Below, piece after piece: positions 1 to 9,967 of a stretch of DNA of 64,000 bases. Position 1 is the stretch's first letter, and every line of letters begins with the position of its first letter. The stretch is from Candolleomyces eurysporus (lineage: Eukaryota > Basidiomycota > Agaricomycetes > Agaricales > Psathyrellaceae), in contig JANBPK010000921.1 of NCBI GenBank assembly GCA_027579435.1, forward strand, positions 1-64,000. The letters are read 5' to 3'. The position numbers and the translations under genes were made by a program. The notes below the pieces were generated by a model, which was not told the DNA's origin, did not search any database, and saw nothing but the letters and a program-made list of their open reading frames with translations.

Positions 1-1150
1 CTGCTGCAGCGCTGCCCTGACCTCGCGGCACATTCCCGCAATCTCGCTCTCGTCGCTTCTCTGCAGGGTCCATGAGCATCTGTCCGTGTACATAAAGCAA
101 GCGATCCCTTACCTCGTGTCTTGTCTTGAGCTGCAGGCTGCACGCCTTGATCAGGCCTCGCAAGCTCAGTCCATCAAGCCTCGACTGCACGACGCTCCCG
201 CTGCTCGTTGAAGCAACCGTCGGCTCGGCCTTTCTCGGTACCACCGTCGGCTCCTGCAGCTCCCCACCCACGAACAGGGGCGACAGGACATAATGTTCGA
301 CCGTCCTCGTCTCCTCTTCTTCTTCGTCTTCTTCTCCCAGGATCAACGACTCCCTCTCCCTCTGCTCCTCCTCAGTCAGCGATGTCTCATGCCAGTATCG
401 CTCAGTTTTCATCCTAAAGTGCTTAAACTCCTCCTCCTTGGTCTTGGTCCTCAGGGGACACCGTCTGATCCTCTTCCCTTCATCGGGTAGCTTCGGGAGC
501 GGCTTGTTTCTATCGCTTCTCCACGGTGTCGCACTCAAATCAGGGAACGTCCTCAAGTCCAAACACGACTCTCTAGGCGTCGTCTCCGCTGTCCACGTGC
601 CCCTCGTCCTGGTCTCCGGCGACAACAGCAGCGACTCTTCAAACGCAAACCCAGTGGCCGACACAGGCGTCCCAAGAGGACTCGAACTCGGCGACAGTGG
701 CTCTGGCATCCTCAAGATGCGAGGGGGTTCTTTGCTAGAATGCGTCACGGTCCGCTCCTCCCATATAGGCGAAAGCCTTGCAGAATGGTATGGTGGCCCG
801 TGTCTGAGGCTCCCGTAGCTGCTGGGAGGCTGACGTTTCGGAGGAGGTGTCATCAGAATCTCTCGTGTCTGCACCACAGGTAGCCCTGTTCGAGGCGGCA
901 TCGGAGAACCCATTTGCACTATCGGTTTGGGATGGGGGCTCGCCGCGCTTTTGCCTTTCGTCTCTCTTTGCGGTTTGGGTATCCTTGGAGGCTCCTGCTC
1001 GTCAGGTTCCACCACAACGATATTAATCGTCCCATCGCTGCTGGAGCTTCCAGTCCGCGGCAGCGATGCATTAGTGGCCCAAGGAGTCGCCGCACGAGAA
1101 GACGTGCCTTCGTCCTTGGGCGCTGGTTTTCGTGTAGGGTAGTTTGGCAT
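1..1150 (-). CDS. Unknown Pro/Ser-rich protein, 3' end beyond window
   Basis: An open frame runs on the minus strand from an ATG at 1148-1150 to the window edge, about 383 codons without a stop. An in-frame stop lies about 30 nt upstream of this ATG, which supports it as the start. The N-terminal half is low-complexity and rich in Pro, Ser, Thr and Arg, with several short proline-directed patches such as TPPPKRQPPSS. Around residue 270-300 there is an acidic run (GEEDEEEE), and after about residue 330 the sequence becomes more helical and charged (RDRLLYVHGQM). No signal peptide, membrane segment or catalytic motif is visible. I do not recognise the family. It could be a cytoskeletal or regulatory protein, but that is a guess. 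The C-terminus, where a folded domain may sit, is missing. Confidence 0.6.
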   Translation of the reverse strand, partial: MPNYPTRKPAPKDEGTSSRAATPWATNASLPRTGSSSSDGTINIVVVEPDEQEPPRIPKPQRETKGKSAASPHPKPIVQMGSPMPPRTGLPVVQTREILMTPPPKRQPPSSYGSLRHGPPYHSARLSPIWEERTVTHSSKEPPRILRMPEPLSPSSSPLGTPVSATGFAFEESLLLSPETRTRGTWTAETTPRESCLDLRTFPDLSATPWRSDRNKPLPKLPDEGKRIRRCPLRTKTKEEEFKHFRMKTERYWHETSLTEEEQRERESLILGEEDEEEEETRTVEHYVLSPLFVGGELQEPTVVPRKAEPTVASTSSGSVVQSRLDGLSLRGLIKACSLQLKTRHEVRDRLLYVHGQMLMDPAEKRRERDCGNVPRGQGSAAA

Positions 1151-2026
1151 AACTCGTCGTCGCGTCGTCGTCGTCTTCTATGTCGTTGCGGTCGTTCTAA
1201 GGGCGTTAGTTCGTGTAGAACCTCCTGTGTCCTTCCACCGTCGACTCTTATACTCTGGAAAGTGATGTAGATAAGCGGTACCGACGAAATTTTTACACCT
1301 CTTCTCTCTGTGTACACACGTATCTACACGCAATTGTTGTCAGGGCTGTCTAGGAGATTAGAACAACAGCTCTTGTTACTTAATTTCAGCCTGTTGTTCT
1401 AGCGTGCCAGCGCTTGAGCGCCTGTCGCCCACAAGGTTTCTATGGGCGCGCAGTAGCTGATAATACAACAGAGTGTGGCGCAACACTCTACAAATGCCTG
1501 CTTTTGGAAAAAGAGGCGCTCCTTACCGCCCTGTGTGATCGGAAAAGACTCAAGGCACTCCAGGGCCTACGTACTTCTTTTACTCCTGACTCTACAGCGT
1601 ACACACCTGCGCGACAGCACTGGCACTTCTGTTATTCCTCGTTGACAGTACTAACGGTCCCTAATTGCTCTCAGTTCCCCCTGCACGCCTCGAAGTCTAC
1701 TCGAGCTCTTCCTTCCTCCGACTCGCCTAAACGGATGTCCCTTCCGCTCTGTGTACTATTCAAGCAGAACATCAACCCTTGGTCAGCAATAAAAGAGAGA
1801 GAAAACACGCGTACATGGCCATGCCAATCCTGCAACCTCCTCCCAAACCTACACACACTCTTTGACAAGTCGTGCAAGTTTACTGTATCTGACGCCGAGA
1901 GGTAAACAGAAAGCAACTTTAACTGCCTTTATGCCACAAACCACNAAAAAACAAAAAACAAACAAGCTTTCATTAGCCACAAGCAGGCGATGAATCGGAC
2001 TCGTTGAACCGAGTGGCAACGAGGAC
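1151..2026. other. Intergenic / possible 3' sequence
   Basis: No convincing gene. A plus-strand open frame at 1414-1905 has a composition unlike protein. The minus strand at 1671-2030 could hold a further 3' exon of the upstream neighbour, since a GTGAGT donor sits exactly at that gene's stop (2025-2030), but none of the acceptors gives a persuasive continuation. An N lies at 1945 in front of an A run. Confidence 0.4.
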
Positions 2027-3919
2027 TCACCAAACCAAATACGAAAGCCCACACCCCGAAAGCTCATGACACTTCACACTATCGAAACACTCCTGTGTGC
2101 ACTCCGCGGCACTACTCTGCGTCCGAATCAGCGTACTATACAACTCCGTGCACATAGAAAGACGCTGAGCCGTCAAACTAGACTCGCTGGGTCCATCTGA
2201 GGCAACCATGCTGCGCAGAACCTAGTCATTGTATGGTTATCAGCTCGAATATCCCCAGTAAATCTGCAGCTGCGCGTACCGCAATAATCTTCTCCAGGGC
2301 GTCAATACAGTGCTGCACGAGGTCGCACAGCGTAAGCTCGTCCAGTGCTCCAGCAAACGGCTCAACTACGGGCTGTGAAGGAAACGCCGAGCCCGTCGAT
2401 GCCGTCCTCGTTCTGGGACTCCTTTCGAACGAGTCAATGGCGATCAACGACGTCGAACTTGTAGGACGGGTGGGACCTAGAGACAAGGCGTAGGATTCAC
2501 CGGACTTTGGTGTCCGCAAAGCCACCTCCTGCCTTGGAGCAAACGCTGAGCCCGTTGACACTGTCCTCGTCCTGTGACTCCTCCCCAACGAGTCAGTAGT
2601 GATCATTGANGGTTGAACTCGCAGGACGAGTGGGAGCTGGAGATAGAGCGTTGGATCCACTGAACTTCTGCGACTTGGAAGCCACTCCCGGCGTTGGAGG
2701 AAATGCTGAGCCCGTTGACACTGTCCTCGTCCTGGTACTCCGTTCGAGCGAGTCAGCGGTGGTCAGTGACGTTGAGCTTGCAGGGCGATTGGGACCTGGG
2801 GATAAAGCGTTGGATCCACTGGACTTCTTCGACCGGGAGGCTACTCCCTGCTTCATCGGAGTATTTCTAGGAGCATCGGCGATGCTCTCAATCGTCGAGG
2901 TGCTCCGAACGTTTCTCAGCACCAGGCTCCTCCCTCGGTCCACTGCTTCAACAGCATCTTCTGCAACGCTGGGTTGTCGAGGTCGAGGAAACTTGGCCTG
3001 GGGTTGGAGTCCGACGGAGGCAGAAGGGGAAGGTTTCGAGAAGGAACTCGATTGCGGGGGTGCNAGCGGCTCCTCTCTGCTTGAGATTGGAGCGAGAGGA
3101 AGTCGTGGAGCGAGACCTTTCCTCCGATATCAAAGACAGAGTAGGAGGCCGGTGAGGACGAGGCGGAGGAGGCGGAGGAGGCGGAGGGGTGTCATCTTCA
3201 ACCTTACTTGGAAGGCGTTGAGGGGAGCATGGGGGTCTTGGTTTGACTCCAGCCTTTGCAGCCGGACTGACCGGCCTAACAGCTGGCCTGTGTGGAGAAA
3301 GATGGGCCGCAGACGCTAGCGGTGAGCCTTGAGGCGACATTTGCTCAGGACTAGACAGTACCCTCCTGCGTAAAGAGCTCGGGGTACTCCTTTGGCTTTC
3401 GGAGACATAGCTGAGACCTGGGGAGCTTGGAGGACCTTCGCCTCGAACGATCTTCTTAGGGCGTTGTGAGGGTGCAGCCCTGTCGATGGTATTCCCTCGT
3501 GATACGTAGGGAGGAGGGGTGGACAGCCGCCGTGGACGGCGGACAACTTGGGGATCAAAGATCTGGCTTCTGCTATTATAAGCGCTGGTATCTGTTGGGA
3601 CAGTGTCCTCAATCGAAGTGGTGGTGGGCACTGAAAGAATAACAGGGGCAACTACTGGAGGATGGCCACCAGAATACTGCTCGTACGGGTCAACATAGCG
3701 ATTTAACGCGGGTTGTTGATCTTGTTCCATGGAGTGTTGCTGCCAATAGTAGCGCCGTAATGGTTGCTCGATAGCAGGTTGCCACTGTGACTCATCGAGT
3801 GGAGAAGTAGGAACGGGCCAGTCGCTCTCAGTTTCGACGGGGTAGGCAACGCGTCGAATGGAAAAGAGGTCTTGGACTGCTGCTTTGACGGAGCGTTTGA
3901 AGCGGCACAGAAGGCACAT
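2027..3919 (-). CDS. Unknown Ser/Pro-rich protein with 53-residue tandem repeats
   Basis: Two exons: 3919-2280 and 2221-2027, with an intron of 58 nt carrying a CTGAT branch point and an ACTAG acceptor. Leaving out the Ns at 3064 and 2610 makes exon 1 exactly 546 codons, about 610 residues in all. The N-terminus (MCLLCRFKRS, with two cysteines) could be lipid-modified. The middle is Pro/Ser-rich with a poly-proline run near residue 245. Residues of about 350-510 consist of at least three copies of a 53-residue unit, each with a core like RTRTVSTGSAF and a second block like NALSPGPTRPASST. The C-terminal 100 residues look helical and folded (LVQHCIDALEKI). Family not recognised. The stop overlaps a good splice donor, so the 3' end may be longer. 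It is transcribed divergently from coatomer zeta. Confidence 0.6.
2370..2860 (-). repeat. 159-bp in-frame tandem repeat
   Basis: The block coding for GVAS..SGSNALSP..RTRT..STGSAF starts near 2837, 2678 and 2516. The spacing is 159 and 160 bp, and becomes exactly 159 in both cases when the N at 2610 is left out. A partial fourth copy fades out near 2370-2410. Confidence 0.8.
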
Positions 3920-3926
3920 TGTGCAG

Positions 3927-4270
3927 ACATCGAGGGAATGCAGGGTACTACTTAAGATACAGTATACTGTGGCGTGTAGGTCCTATTGCACACACATTCC
4001 GGAAGATATTGGAGCGGGGCATAAAATTCGGGTGGGTCGACATCGAGGCAGGGCAAGGGGCTGCTTAAGGGACAGTACAACTTGGCGGCGTGTAGGTCCC
4101 GTCGCACACACAGTCACTTCCAGAAGAAATTAAAGCGGGACAAAAAGCACAAGGTGTTGACATTGAGGCAAGGAGAAAGTCCGCTTCAGGGTAGTATAAC
4201 GCGGCGTGTAGGTTCCATTGCATACAAATATTCCGGAAAATCTGAGTACATGGTGGATTTGAGGCAAAGC
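3927..4270. repeat. Degenerate tandem repeat in a divergent promoter
   Basis: Three diverged units start at 3927, 4040 and 4160 (lengths 113, 120 and 97), and a fourth start lies at 4257. Each opens with ACATCGAGG or a close variant, contains GGCGTGTAGGTYCC followed by GCAYACA, and ends with TTCCRGAARA near a G-rich tail. The array fills almost the whole gap between the ATG at 3919 (minus) and the ATG at 4358 (plus). It may hold repeated regulatory sites for either gene. Confidence 0.7.
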
Positions 4271-4357
4271 AGTGAGATCAGCTTACAAACTCCGCCAACA
4301 TTCGAGCCAAGCTGCCGACGCGACTTGCTCAAGGTCAATATCTACCAATCTATACCC

Positions 4358-5072
4358 ATGAATCTCTCCCTGTACACCATCCAGGCTTTCCTCATCCTTG
4401 ACTCAGAAGGCAACCGAGTCCTCGCAAAGTACTACAATCCAAAGGGGAACCCACAGGGAGAGGTCAAGGAGTTCCTCACCTTGAAAGATCAAAAGGCTTT
4501 CGAGAAGGGGCTATGGCAGAAAACTAAGAAGGCAGGGGGTACGCTTCATTTCAATCTCCCAGAGCTACTTTGACACTGAACACGCCCTTCTACTATCCAG
4601 GTGATGTGATTCTATACGATGGACATCTTGCAGTGTATAAACACTCGCTGGACGTCATCCTCTACTTCATCGCCGGCCCAACAGAGAACGAGCTCATGAT
4701 CAACGTGGCCCTCGGCTCACTAACTGACTCCCTGACAATGCTCTTGCGCAACTCGCTCGAAAAGCGAGGAATCCTCGAAAATCTCGACCTCGTGCTGCTA
4801 TGTTTGGACGAAACGATAGATGACGGGTATGCAACGTGTTCCCTCCACTCCCTGACACCCATCTTGGAACTCTTCCTGTTAAATTCTAATTCATTTTTTT
4901 TGATTTGTTCGCCAGGGTCATTGTGGACACAGACTCTGCGGCGGTAGCGTCCAGAGTCACCCGACCACGCGCGGATAGCGACATCGTCGGCTTGAACATC
5001 AACGAGCAGACCCTGATGAGCGCATACCTCACTGTCAGAGACAAGGTCCAGCAGAGAATTCAGCAGCTATAA
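4358..5072 (+). CDS. RET3: Coatomer subunit zeta
   Basis: Three exons: 4358-4538, 4601-4826 and 4916-5072, coding for 187 residues. The sequence starts with LYTIQAFLILDSEGNRVLAK, typical of the longin-like fold of zeta-COP, and continues through LAVYKHSLDVILYF and LNINEQTLMSAYLTVRDKV, which match the family end to end. Zeta pairs with gamma-COP in the COPI coat that buds vesicles for Golgi-to-ER retrieval, so the protein acts at the cytosolic face of Golgi membranes. Length equals the family norm (about 180-190). No membrane segment. All splice junctions are GT-AG and preserve the frame. Its promoter is shared with the unknown repeat protein and contains the degenerate repeat array. Confidence 0.95.
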
Positions 5073-5442
5073 ACGGTTTAGTGCACGCACCCTGTATGTT
5101 CACCTGTACATTTGGTCTGGTCCTCCCGCGCAGCAGATCTAACCGCAATACACGCCGGTATCTTGATGCACAGAGGGTTATTATATTACGTCCTGGAGAG
5201 GTGGGGGCACAGGGAGGCATTGAGGCATTGAGGCCCGCGTAGGATGTACAGAGTACAAGCAAAAAGCACGACCAATTAAGAATACACTATGAATACATGC
5301 AGCAAAAGAAGATAATGGTACAACATTGGTGGTGGCACATGAAAGATGACTAAAAGCATGGTTGGCGAAATGTCGAAGAGTTTGTTCGTCGAATATGAAG
5401 GATGCTATGGAAAGGCGTCGTGCATATGTGTTCCGGGATCGA
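5073..5442. other. Convergent intergenic spacer
   Basis: The 3' flanks of coatomer zeta and of the small minus-strand gene. AT-richer than the genes. No feature found. Confidence 0.5.
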
Positions 5443-5713
5443 TCATAGTGGTCTGAAGAGTGGAGCATTACCAATGCTTTATTATCAGGATTTAGCTTCC
5501 AAAACCGTTGAATGCCTCGCGTCTAACTCACTTGCTAGATATTGTCGATGCTACAGCACTCGAGTACTGGTAAGCAGCCACGGACGAAGCAACCGCTGCC
5601 AACGACAGAGCCCCGAGGACTGAGCACAATCGCGATGTCGCCGAAGAGTCTTCTCCCCACACCTCCGAGGAAGTGAGTTCGGGGCTTTCATACAAGTTGA
5701 CTGCTGCTCGCAT
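5443..5713 (-). CDS. Small single-span membrane protein (hypothetical)
   Basis: Two exons, 5713-5532 and 5476-5443, with a 55-nt intron (GTGAGT donor, CTGAT branch). They code for about 71 residues. A hydrophobic Ala/Leu/Val-rich stretch at roughly residues 30-52 (VLGALSLAAVASSVAAY) could cross a membrane once. The N-terminal 28 residues are polar and acidic. An alternative acceptor 24 nt further on keeps the frame and removes eight residues. I do not recognise a family. Small mitochondrial inner-membrane subunits can look like this, but there is no direct evidence. The gene is supported only by the frame across the splice, so it is tentative. Confidence 0.4.
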
Positions 5714-6544
5714 GGTGAACGTGAATAGGCTTTGAGGATGGGTGGTTTAAGAGTTTAAGTCGACGAGGACGGGGCAAGAAAGTCTCCGTGCGGCGCTCTT
5801 GCGGATCCGAACGGGGTGGACAAGTCAGAAGAGTCCTAGCAAATCCCCTAGTCTTTATTGTTTCCTGCCCTGCCAAGCGTCCTAGTCAGATCGACCCGCT
5901 GGGACGTTCCAAACCACCGGACACTCACTGAATACTGAATACTACGACGTCCAGTTGAGGATCGGACAGCCTTGGTTACCACAGCGAAAGGCCTGGAATG
6001 ACAGAGTTGGCAGCGCGATGGGGGTGGGAGTGACAGTGTGCACAGTGAGGGCGTTTAAGCTCCGGGTCCTCTTATATAGCTTTTTGTTTCATAGACCCTG
6101 TTTCTGTTCTTGGATTTGGGAGCCGCTGAATTGACCGGTGAATGTTGCGTTCGGACTTTTGATACAATCACAACTGCTCGGCTGACCCACCTCGTCATCT
6201 AGGCCCTTTCGGTTTCGGAGTATCGTGTACCAAATCGGAAGCAAAAAGGTTGTTGGATACAGCACTATTCAACAGGAAGACTGAAAGAGGTAGGTCGTGC
6301 ATTCATGCTCGTGAGTGGATCATATGTATCAGTACAGTGGAGGTAGCGCGGACCATGGAGTAGAAGCAGGGAAGGTACAAGCAAAGAACAGTGTGGCGGA
6401 CAGGACAACTATGAAAGACCGTGGAAGATAGATTGACAAAGATCAGACAAGGAAAGAAGGGGTACACGAGGAGCGGGAAACAACGGCGATATGAAACGTA
6501 GTGACAGTCTAGAAGATTGGCAGCGAAACGTTGTCGCTTACAGG
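5714..6544. other. Intergenic spacer
   Basis: Upstream region of the small membrane gene and 3' flank of the F-BAR gene. A minus-strand open frame at 6303-6557 is mostly hydrophobic and Cys-rich without family features. It is more likely 3' UTR of the F-BAR gene. Confidence 0.4.
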
Positions 6545-9500
6545 TTAGAATAAGCAAACGAAGTTGCTGGGGAAGACATTGCGACCCGGTTGTCTGCGAG
6601 CTTCGTCCAGGAGCTCACCTGTCCACCAGCCATCTTCTGGCGTGGACGTTACCGCAATGATATCACCTGCCTGGAAGTCAAACTCTTCGTCTATGGTCGC
6701 AGCATAGTCATAGAGTGCTTTAACTGTATTCCACCGTGAGTAACCTTGTGACATAAAGCCGGTGGTAGATCACATACCATAAAACAGGACCGTGCTACCG
6801 TCATCAGTGGTAGACAAGGGTTGAGGCGATGGCGACCGGCGCACTGCTGCTGGGGAAGTTCTCTGAGCCCATTGCTGTTGCTGCGCCGGTTGTGTCTGCT
6901 GATAAGCTGGTTGAGAGTATGCTTGCTGCGGCGCTTGTTGCTGACGTTGTACCCCATATTGTTGCGGCTGCTGAGGGGGAGTGAAATATCCACTGGAAGC
7001 AGAACTATTTCTCTGAGGACCTCCGCCATACGCATTGGCAGGATTCTGGTACCCATGCATCGGCTGCTGTGGTGCTACAGGCTGTTGTTGCTGCTGATAC
7101 ATGAGTTGAGACGGTGGGGTATACGTTGGGTGGCTAGCTGGCGGTGGGGCATACGCCGGTTGCGGGGCCGGTGCACCAGGTTGGTACGCGTTTGCCGGAG
7201 GCGGGGGTGGGGGCGTGACCGCATAATGTTGTGGGCCTTGAGGGGGAGCAATAGCAGCTGCCGGGGAAACAGCGGGAGGAGCATAACTATTCCGTCGCTG
7301 AGGAGGTTGCTGCTGAGGGGAGGGCGCGGGCGAGGGGTTGTAGCGTTGGGCTGGCTGCTGAGACATGCGTTGCTGTTGAGGCGGGGGCTGACTCTGCCTG
7401 TGGACTGGTTGCTGCTGGTATCCATGCGCGAGCTCGTCATGCATAACCCGGCCATTAGGATCTAAAGCAATACCGACGGAGTTGGGGCTCGGTGCCCGAG
7501 CAATGTTCTGTGCCGGCGAAACAAGGGTGTTACGACTAGCATTCGGCGCCGGACTGGGTCCTCGGGATTGAGGAAGAGGACTATTGCTTCGAGATCCACC
7601 GTGAGCCCCGATACCAGCATGTCCCATCCCACTGGAAGGCCGCTGGAGATTATGACCTTGGATGTTGTTCGAGAGAGGGATATTGATCGAGGTCTCACTC
7701 CGATGAGGCGTATGTCCTTGGGGCTGCACGCTCATTCTCCTGTTGTGACTGTTCTGGCGACTCAGAGCTCTTCTCTCGCCAGGAAGAGACTGTTGGTAAT
7801 CTGCCAGAACATCACCGATAACCTCAGCTCCAGGAGGCTGGACTTCCGAACTAGGAGGAGGAACCATGAATGCGGCGGTAGGCGGATTAGGGGACACAGG
7901 GCGACTCGGGCTTGGAGCTGAAGGGTGAGCTCCAACAACGACATCAGCAGAATTTCGATAGTCGCGATTGGGAGAAGGGCTGCGATTCCTCTGAGCTGCG
8001 TTAGGTACAGGCGGAGATAGGGACTTTTGGACTGGATTCGGCGTAGGTTGGGAATTTCCTAACGGCAAGGGAGGAGCGGGTGAAAGTGATTTCTGCTCGG
8101 GGGGAGCCCTGCTGTGGAGAGTGTTCCTCCTTGCGCTGCCCGTCGTGGAAACAACATTCTGCAACTCTTGCAGCTGTTTCTGAAGGGGGTCAATGGGCCC
8201 GTCTTGCTTCATTGGAGACGATGATTTGACTGGTGAGGCGGGAGCGGAGCGGTTAGTTGGAATAGTCGATTGCTGCTGAGGATCGCGGGTCAGGTCGACC
8301 TTGTAGGCGTTATTTCCGACTTTGATATAGGTCTCAGCATTGGGATCTATGGGCTCGGCCAAAGGATCGTGAGGGAAGCGAGAGTTAGAAGCTGAAGTGG
8401 ATATCCGAGTAGAAAGAGTCGGCTTGCGTTGTACGGCGAATGGACTCGTGACTGCAGGAGGTTCTGGGGATGGCACTGGTTGGTGGGGTTGGGAGGTACC
8501 ATTCGCGTACGAGTGGTCATGGCCATTAACGGGAGATACACTGTTCCTCCGGGTGTCCTGGCGTTGGAGTGTAGCCGGGTCAAGGGCTGTTGACTGCCTC
8601 ATACCGCCTCCAGCTCCGACACCCGCGGTGTTCACTGGCGGGACGTCCTCGACTGGTTCTACTATCTCGCGTGGCAGAAGTTCCCTGGTCGACGATCTGG
8701 TAAAGCTGGCTGGGCGAGTTGTGGGGCGAATAGCCGAGGACGGTATCGCGTCCGGGGTGTTGTAATTGACGAATTGAGGCGGATTTGGCATCTCATTCCC
8801 GGTTCCGTAGTCTCGCACGAAGTTCTCCATTTCACGCTCCGGCTCCATCTGCTCTAATGCAAGGCGGATCTTTTCGCAAGACTGAAAGATGACAAGCAAG
8901 GATGTCAGTTAGGCTAGGAAGGGAACGTAAATGTAACTTGCCTCATCGTCGGATACGCAAACAGTGGAAACTGCATTGGCATAGGCCCATAGATTATCCT
9001 TCATAAACTCAAGCCTCTGTTCTTCCATGTCTTGGCAGTTATCACAGAAGTTTTTCCAACTTTGCTCCCACTTGATAGTCGTCTCCTGAAGAATCTTGGC
9101 GAAGTTGCAAAATTCCTTTTCGTTCACTTGAACCGTTTGTTGAGCGCGCTCCAGCTTTACCGTGATCTTTTCGAGATCCTTTCCTTGAACAAGAGATGAC
9201 TGTGCAGTGTACGAATTGATACGCATGCAGTCCGCTTCATACTTTTCTCGAGCCTTGGTAACATGACCTTCTTGAGCTTGCTTGTTCTTGAACTCCTTTT
9301 CAATGGGCGCCTGGTGCTGCTTCTTGTGCTGAAGCTGACGAGAGTGGAATGCTGCCGCAGGACTTTCAAGTTCGGTGCGGATTTGGTTGGCAAGGGTCTG
9401 ATGATACTGAGCCTGACGCTCCGTCTCGATCTTCACTGAATCAAGGGAAATGCGCAGGTCCCTACAAATAGTGTCAGCATCGGGGTTTCGGAACGGGAAA

Positions 9501-9967
9501 GCAGTGCAGGTAGGATAGCAACGAATAAATGATTCTCAGGCAGGGTAACGTATCGCAGGGCGTCGACGTTGAAGAACAGGGTTTTCGCGTGGTTTTCAAA
9601 GAAACATGGCATGAATGGTACATACCCAATTTCATCGCGTCCCAGGACGGCTTTGGACAGCTTGGCCATGCGCTTCGCATAATCTTCTTCGATCGCCGCA
9701 CTGTTTCACAGCTATGCTTTCAGACCGGCGTGCGACGGGGAATTTAGACAAACACAGTCGAACGTACCGCTCCTTCCAAAAGTTCTTGAGCTCTTCTATT
9801 GTGCGTGTTGCCCCCCTCATACGAGCAAATAGGACATCAACACCACCGTCTCCTAACCCCCAAAAGGCATTGCAGAAATCGAGATTCCGGTCTTGGAGCA
9901 TGGGTGAGCTTGCGCGAACAAATTTCGACAGAGATGTCGTCGAGCCTTGCCGACGAGCAGATAGCAT
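6545..9967 (-). CDS. F-BAR and SH3 domain protein (Cdc15/Imp2/Hof1 type)
   Basis: Five exons: 9967-9768, 9700-9626, 9461-8942, 8881-6778 and 6723-6545, giving 1025 residues. Residues about 15-270 form an F-BAR (FCH plus coiled coil) domain, with FCNAFWG near the start, IEEDYAKRMAKLSK, then long charged helices. Residues about 300-960 are low complexity, rich in Pro, Gln and Ser. Residues about 967-1025 are an SH3 domain (VKALYDYAA, GWWTGEL, PSNFV). Proteins of this layout bend membrane and scaffold the contractile ring at septa, or act in endocytosis. In fungi they link Cdc42/formin signalling to cytokinesis. The third intron (8941-8882) begins with GCAAGT, a GC-AG intron, the only choice that keeps the frame. 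Exact orthology among Cdc15, Imp2 and Hof1 cannot be settled here. Confidence 0.9.

Noticed and set aside
919..1317. Minus-strand arginine-rich open frame
   Set aside because: It is a shadow of the Pro/Ser-rich gene that reads in another frame of the same strand.
1414..1905. Plus-strand open frame of 163 codons
   Set aside because: Composition is unlike protein, has no family features, and lies in likely 3' sequence of the neighbouring minus-strand gene.
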